From CAYVUV01 sp964455095 (GTDB lineage: Bacteria > Desulfobacterota > Binatia > HRBIN30 > CADEER01), in assembly GCA_964455095.1 (NCBI GenBank), contig CAYVUV010000079.1, forward strand, positions 1 through 29,525: a stretch of 29,525 nucleotides of DNA, read 5' to 3'. The position numbers and the translations under genes were made by a program. The notes under the pieces were generated by a model. The model saw only the letters and a program-made list of their open reading frames with translations, was not told where the DNA came from and did not search any database. Below are positions 26,137 through 29,525 of the stretch, piece after piece. The number at the start of each line of letters is the position of its first letter. Position 1 is the first letter of the stretch.

Positions 26137-27786
26137 ATGGTGCAGGGACAGAGAAGCGGGCTCCTTCGGCTCTTTTCGCGCCGCATTGGCCTGGCCGCGG
26201 CACTGTGCCTCGCCGCGGCGGTCTCGCCGGTCGCCGCGCAGCCGTGTCCGGGTGACTGCAGTAGCGACGACCGTGTGACCATCGACGAGCTGATCACCTG
26301 CGTGAACGTCGCGCTCGGCACCGTACCGCTGGCGCAGTGTCCGCCGTGCAACACCGGCAGCGATGCCGATGTCGACATCGATGACCTGGTGGCAGCGGTG
26401 AACAGCTCGCTGAATGACTGCCCTGCGGGCCCAACAGCCACCGAGACGCCGCCGCCGACCCCGACCGCGACCGGGCCGACCGCGACGCCGTCGGTGACGG
26501 CCACGGTGACACCGACTCGCGTACTGCCCGATCTCGAGTTCTCGGGTCTCACGGTCGTTCCGCCCACGCCGACCGGCGGCTGCACCTCCGAGGAGCCCCC
26601 GACGCTGCAGCTCCGCGCCTGCGCGACCAACATCGGCAATGCGCCCAGCGCCCCGTTCGATATCTCCGTCAACGGCACAACCATGCGGGTCGATATGAAT
26701 CTCGCCCCGACGGAGCAGGCCTGCGTGCTGTTCGAGTTCAGCTCGGGAGATATCTCCGTGCAGATCGATTCCGGCATGGTGATCGAGGAGTTGGACGAGA
26801 GCAACAACACCGGATCGTCCTTTGTTCCCGCCGTCACGCCGCTGCCCACGTGTGCGGCCTCGGCCACCGTGACACCGACCCCGACGCCGCCCGTCATCGG
26901 GTTGCACGAATGCGCGGTCGGTGGTCCGAGCCAGATCGACATCAAGGGGGCCTTGCCGCTGCCGCCGTTACCCGCCTCGGGTGTGATCGAGATCGACTGC
27001 GGCAGCGTCGCCCCGAATGGCAAGGCGCCCTGCACCTGCGAGGTGCAGGCGCCGGGCTTCCCGGGGTTGAACATCGCCGGCCTGTTCTTCGCCTGCGTCA
27101 AGCCGGCGATCGCGGGCGTCTGCCCGACCGGTGAGATCGACTGCGACGGCGGCAACGTGCTCGGTCTCGACATCGACGGCACGCGCAACATCGGTGCCTG
27201 CACGGGCCAGGCGGACTGTCTCGCCGCGTGCGCCACGCACTGTGGCGGCGCCGCCAGCGTCTTCGACTCCGGGTGCGAGGGTTTCTGCACCGGCGCCGGG
27301 AACATCGCCTGCCCGGGTCCCACAGGCAATGACGCCTTCTGCGCCACCTCGGACGAGGGCTCCTGCGACGGGCCCGACGGTGTCGGCCTCGGCAACGTCT
27401 GCGACTGCACCTGCCTCGACAACGCGACGGGCGGTGCCAGCGCGGCCGGTACGTTGCAGTGCCAATTGGCCTTCAACCTGACGGTCGAGCCCAACCCGGG
27501 CAACGGCATGATCTGCGACGGCGCCGACGTCAGCATCAACGTCGGCGATACGTGCGCCCCGCTGAGCACGCAGTCGGCGATGGCGATCATCCACAACGGC
27601 AACAACGGCGGCTTCACCACGGCTAACGAGTTCCCGCCGGGTGGCGCCAACCTGGTCGGCGCGCCGGCCGACTGCACGCTGCTGGCCGCGGGCAACACCT
27701 CCGCCATCACGCTGCAGGGGGCGGCGATCTTCTACGCCTCCACTATCGGCGATCTGAATTCACTGCTCACGGTCGACTGTCAGTGA
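26137..27786 (+). CDS. Secreted dockerin-like protein with one CARDB-like domain and 24-Cys C-terminal domain (paralogue 2)
   Basis: Protein of 549 residues. A signal peptide (1-35, ending SPVAAQ) precedes the dockerin-like module (about 36-95), here with a better second loop (NTGSDADVDIDDL). A short Thr/Pro linker follows, then a CARDB-like Ig-fold domain at about 130-231 (ACATNIGNAPSAPFDISVNG and the ending EELDESNN), another short linker, and the 24-Cys domain from I254 to the end. All 24 cysteines match those of paralogue 1. ATG 26137 is chosen because GGGAGA lies eight bases upstream. The leader just before it resembles the leader of paralogue 3, which starts at the equivalent ATGGTG. 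An ATG at 26083 overlapping the previous stop is in frame but would add 18 residues ahead of the signal peptide. A hairpin terminator follows the stop. Confidence 0.9.
   Translation: MVQGQRSGLLRLFSRRIGLAAALCLAAAVSPVAAQPCPGDCSSDDRVTIDELITCVNVALGTVPLAQCPPCNTGSDADVDIDDLVAAVNSSLNDCPAGPTATETPPPTPTATGPTATPSVTATVTPTRVLPDLEFSGLTVVPPTPTGGCTSEEPPTLQLRACATNIGNAPSAPFDISVNGTTMRVDMNLAPTEQACVLFEFSSGDISVQIDSGMVIEELDESNNTGSSFVPAVTPLPTCAASATVTPTPTPPVIGLHECAVGGPSQIDIKGALPLPPLPASGVIEIDCGSVAPNGKAPCTCEVQAPGFPGLNIAGLFFACVKPAIAGVCPTGEIDCDGGNVLGLDIDGTRNIGACTGQADCLAACATHCGGAASVFDSGCEGFCTGAGNIACPGPTGNDAFCATSDEGSCDGPDGVGLGNVCDCTCLDNATGGASAAGTLQCQLAFNLTVEPNPGNGMICDGADVSINVGDTCAPLSTQSAMAIIHNGNNGGFTTANEFPPGGANLVGAPADCTLLAAGNTSAITLQGAAIFYASTIGDLNSLLTVDCQ
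26896..27786 (+). repeat. Direct repeat, copy 2: DNA encoding the 24-Cys domain
   Basis: Second copy of the segment at 25217-26083. Similarity continues to the last codons (both end TTGACTGCCAG-like sequence and TGA), but the flanking non-coding DNA differs, so the duplication boundary lies close to the stop codon. Confidence 0.9.
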
Positions 27787-27791
27787 GGCAG

Positions 27792-27823
27792 TGGGGCTTC
27801 GCCGCCGTGGCGAAGCCCCATTT
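27792..27823 (+). terminator. Rho-independent terminator after paralogue 2
   Basis: A perfect 12-base stem, TGGGGCTTCGCC (27792-27803) with GGCGAAGCCCCA (27809-27820), has a five-base loop and is followed by TTT. It begins five bases after the stop codon. It separates the first two paralogues from the third. Confidence 0.75.
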
Positions 27824-27899
27824 CCCCGACCCTCCTGGAATACCCCCCGTGTGTGGGGTACGTTGGATGACGCAGTACGTCGACAGCGGGAGGAACGCG

Positions 27900-29525
27900 A
27901 TGGTGAATGAAGTGTGGAGTTGGTTCCATCGGTTCTTGCAATCAAGGAGCGCAGTCGCGGCGTTGGGACTGTGGATCTCCCTTGCCGGCGCGTCGCCGGC
28001 CGCGGCGCAGCCGTGCACCGGTGACTGCAGTGGCGACCACAACGTAACGGTCGACGAGCTCATCACCTGCGTGAATATCGCCCTCGGCACGCAGCCGCTG
28101 CTGCGCTGCGAGGCCTGCGATGCCGGAGACGACGGCGTTCAGATCGACGATCTCGTCGCCGCGGTCGACCGCTCGCTGAACGAGTGCCCGTCGCTGACCC
28201 TGCCCGATCTGCTGCCCGCCTCGGTGCGCGTCATCGTGGACGTGCCGCCCGGCTGCGTGCACGATTCGAGCGAGATTTCGTACATGCTCGAGGTGTGCGT
28301 CGCGAATCAAGGCGGCCAGGCGAGCGGCGCCTTCGACATCAACGTCGTCGGTGAGCCGTTCGGCCGCCTCGACGGCGTACCGGCCGGCGAGCAGCGCTGT
28401 CTCGTCGGACAGTATTCCGACGGCACCATCGACATTGAAGTCGACGCCGACAACGAAGTGGCCGAGAGCGACGAGGAGAACAACATCGACACCTTCGTCG
28501 TCGCTGCGCCGACCGCGCCCATGTTCTGTACCGCGACGCCCGAGGCGACCGTGACCGGAACGCCGCCGACCGCGACGACCACGCCCAGCCCGACCGCGAG
28601 CGTGACCGGTACGCCTCCCACCGAGACCCCGGTGCCGGCTACGGCGACCGTCACCGAGACCGCGCCGACAGCGGCTGCCACCGCCACCGCGACCGGGCCG
28701 ACCGCATCGCCCACCGACACGTTGACGCCGACGCCGGTCGCGTCGACGCCGACGGCGACCGCGACGGGGCCAACCGCGACGCCGTCCGTCACCGCCACGG
28801 TGACACCGACGCGCGTGTTGCCCGACCTGGCCTTCCTGAGCCTCACCGTCATCGCCCCGACTCCGACGAACGGCTGCATCAACAGCGTCGGGGAGATTCC
28901 CGTAAAGCAGCTGCGCGTCTGTGCCAAGAACATCGGCAATGCGCCCAGCGGCTCGTTCGACATTTCCGTCAACGGCACGCCCATGCGAGTAGACGTCAAT
29001 GTCGCTCCGCTGGAGGAGCCCTGCCTGCTGTTTCCGTTCAGCTCCGGGGATGTGTCGGTCGTGGTCGATTCGGGCTCGGAGATCGAGGAGCTCGACGAGA
29101 GCAACAACGACGGCTCGGCGTCCATTCCCGTGTTCACCCCGCCGCCGACATGCTCGGCGACCGCCACTGTGACACCGACCCCGGTGGCAACCGAGGTCGC
29201 GACGGCCACCGCCACCTCCGAACCGACCGATACGGTTACGGTCCCTGCCGCGACACACACTCCGACCGATACCGTGCCGCCGGCCACAGCGACCGCGACC
29301 TCCGTCCCCGCCAGCGCCACTGCGACCGCCACGTCGGTAGCGGCGACGGTAACGGCGACAGCTGTTCCCCCGAGCGCGACGTCCACGGCCGTGCCGCCCA
29401 CGGCGACGGCGACTCACACCCCGACGGGGACGGCGACGCACACGCACACCGCAACCGCGACCAATACCTCGTCTCCGACCGCGACGCCGACCGACACGGC
29501 GACACCGACCAACACGGCGACGCCG
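27900..29525 (+). CDS. Secreted dockerin-like protein with two CARDB-like domains (paralogue 3, partial, runs off the window)
   Basis: Open frame of 542 codons with no stop before the window ends. The signal peptide (1-37, ending SPAAAQ) precedes the dockerin-like module at about 38-97; its first loop is intact (D42-x-S44-x-D46), but the second (DAGDDGVQIDDL) is one residue short. A first, divergent CARDB-like domain spans about 102-200 (MLEVCVANQGG, ending VAESDEENN). A Thr/Ala/Pro linker of about 100 residues leads to a second CARDB-like domain at about 308-411, which is close to that of paralogue 2 (AKNIGNAPSGSFDISVNG, EELDESNN). From about 415 a second Thr-rich linker runs to the end of the window. 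By analogy the 24-Cys domain should follow, but this is not seen. GGGAGG precedes the ATG at 27900. Confidence 0.88.
   Translation, partial: MVNEVWSWFHRFLQSRSAVAALGLWISLAGASPAAAQPCTGDCSGDHNVTVDELITCVNIALGTQPLLRCEACDAGDDGVQIDDLVAAVDRSLNECPSLTLPDLLPASVRVIVDVPPGCVHDSSEISYMLEVCVANQGGQASGAFDINVVGEPFGRLDGVPAGEQRCLVGQYSDGTIDIEVDADNEVAESDEENNIDTFVVAAPTAPMFCTATPEATVTGTPPTATTTPSPTASVTGTPPTETPVPATATVTETAPTAAATATATGPTASPTDTLTPTPVASTPTATATGPTATPSVTATVTPTRVLPDLAFLSLTVIAPTPTNGCINSVGEIPVKQLRVCAKNIGNAPSGSFDISVNGTPMRVDVNVAPLEEPCLLFPFSSGDVSVVVDSGSEIEELDESNNDGSASIPVFTPPPTCSATATVTPTPVATEVATATATSEPTDTVTVPAATHTPTDTVPPATATATSVPASATATATSVAATVTATAVPPSATSTAVPPTATATHTPTGTATHTHTATATNTSSPTATPTDTATPTNTATP

Noticed and set aside
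24515..26203. Minus-strand open frame of 562 codons across the Thr-rich linker, Arg/Gly-rich
   Set aside because: Translation of the antisense of a low-complexity linker; no start context, and no domain beyond Arg/Gly runs.
27841..27860. Small hairpin TACCCC...GGGGTA upstream of paralogue 3, considered as a riboswitch or operator
   Set aside because: Only six base pairs with an eight-base loop, and no match to a known element; too weak to call.

Overview
The window is GC-rich bacterial chromosome with no rRNA or tRNA genes, so the host is inferred from gene content only. The conserved run rpmE-prfA-prmC-murA-his, the OmpA-type Gram-negative envelope protein and the lipoproteins point to a proteobacterium-like Gram-negative. 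The secreted proteins with a cysteine-rich dockerin-like module (motifs like DELITCVN) followed by Thr/Ala/Pro linkers suggest an uncultured Binatota or deltaproteobacterial lineage. That placement is inference, of moderate confidence.

Layout. (1) 1-4920: a repeat pair, a periplasmic sugar-binding-type lipoprotein, a secreted DUF4380-type protein on the minus strand, an orphan FixJ/NarL-type response regulator, methylglyoxal synthase, and an OmpA-family outer membrane protein with its terminator. (2) 4944-6410: a membrane-anchored M20 peptidase whose frame has no ordinary start codon ahead of the anchor. (3) 6436-14476: rpmE as its own small unit with promoter and strong terminator, then a tightly packed translation, cell wall and histidine block, prfA-prmC-murA-hisD-hisB-hisH-hisA-hisF. 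hisG and hisI/hisE are absent. (4) 14624-17548: M48 metalloprotease lipoprotein and fumarase C. (5) 17801-21922: GAPDH on the minus strand, divergent from a type-B carboxylesterase and a PfkA-family phosphofructokinase whose start overlaps the esterase stop. (6) 22144-23928: a TetR regulator and a di-iron ferritin-like protein in one minus-strand operon, with a clear promoter and a 14-nt palindromic operator. (7) 24242-29525: three tandem paralogous secreted proteins built from a dockerin-like module, Thr-rich linkers, CARDB-like domains and a 24-cysteine C-terminal domain. The third gene runs off the window.

Most transcription-unit ends carry paired inverted repeats of a small number of families. 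One of them supplies the 3' end and stop codon of hisF. The central-metabolism genes (mgsA, fumC, gap, pfk) are ordinary housekeeping genes. The parts most likely to hold undescribed biology are the tandem secreted family, the TetR/di-iron operon and the repeat families.
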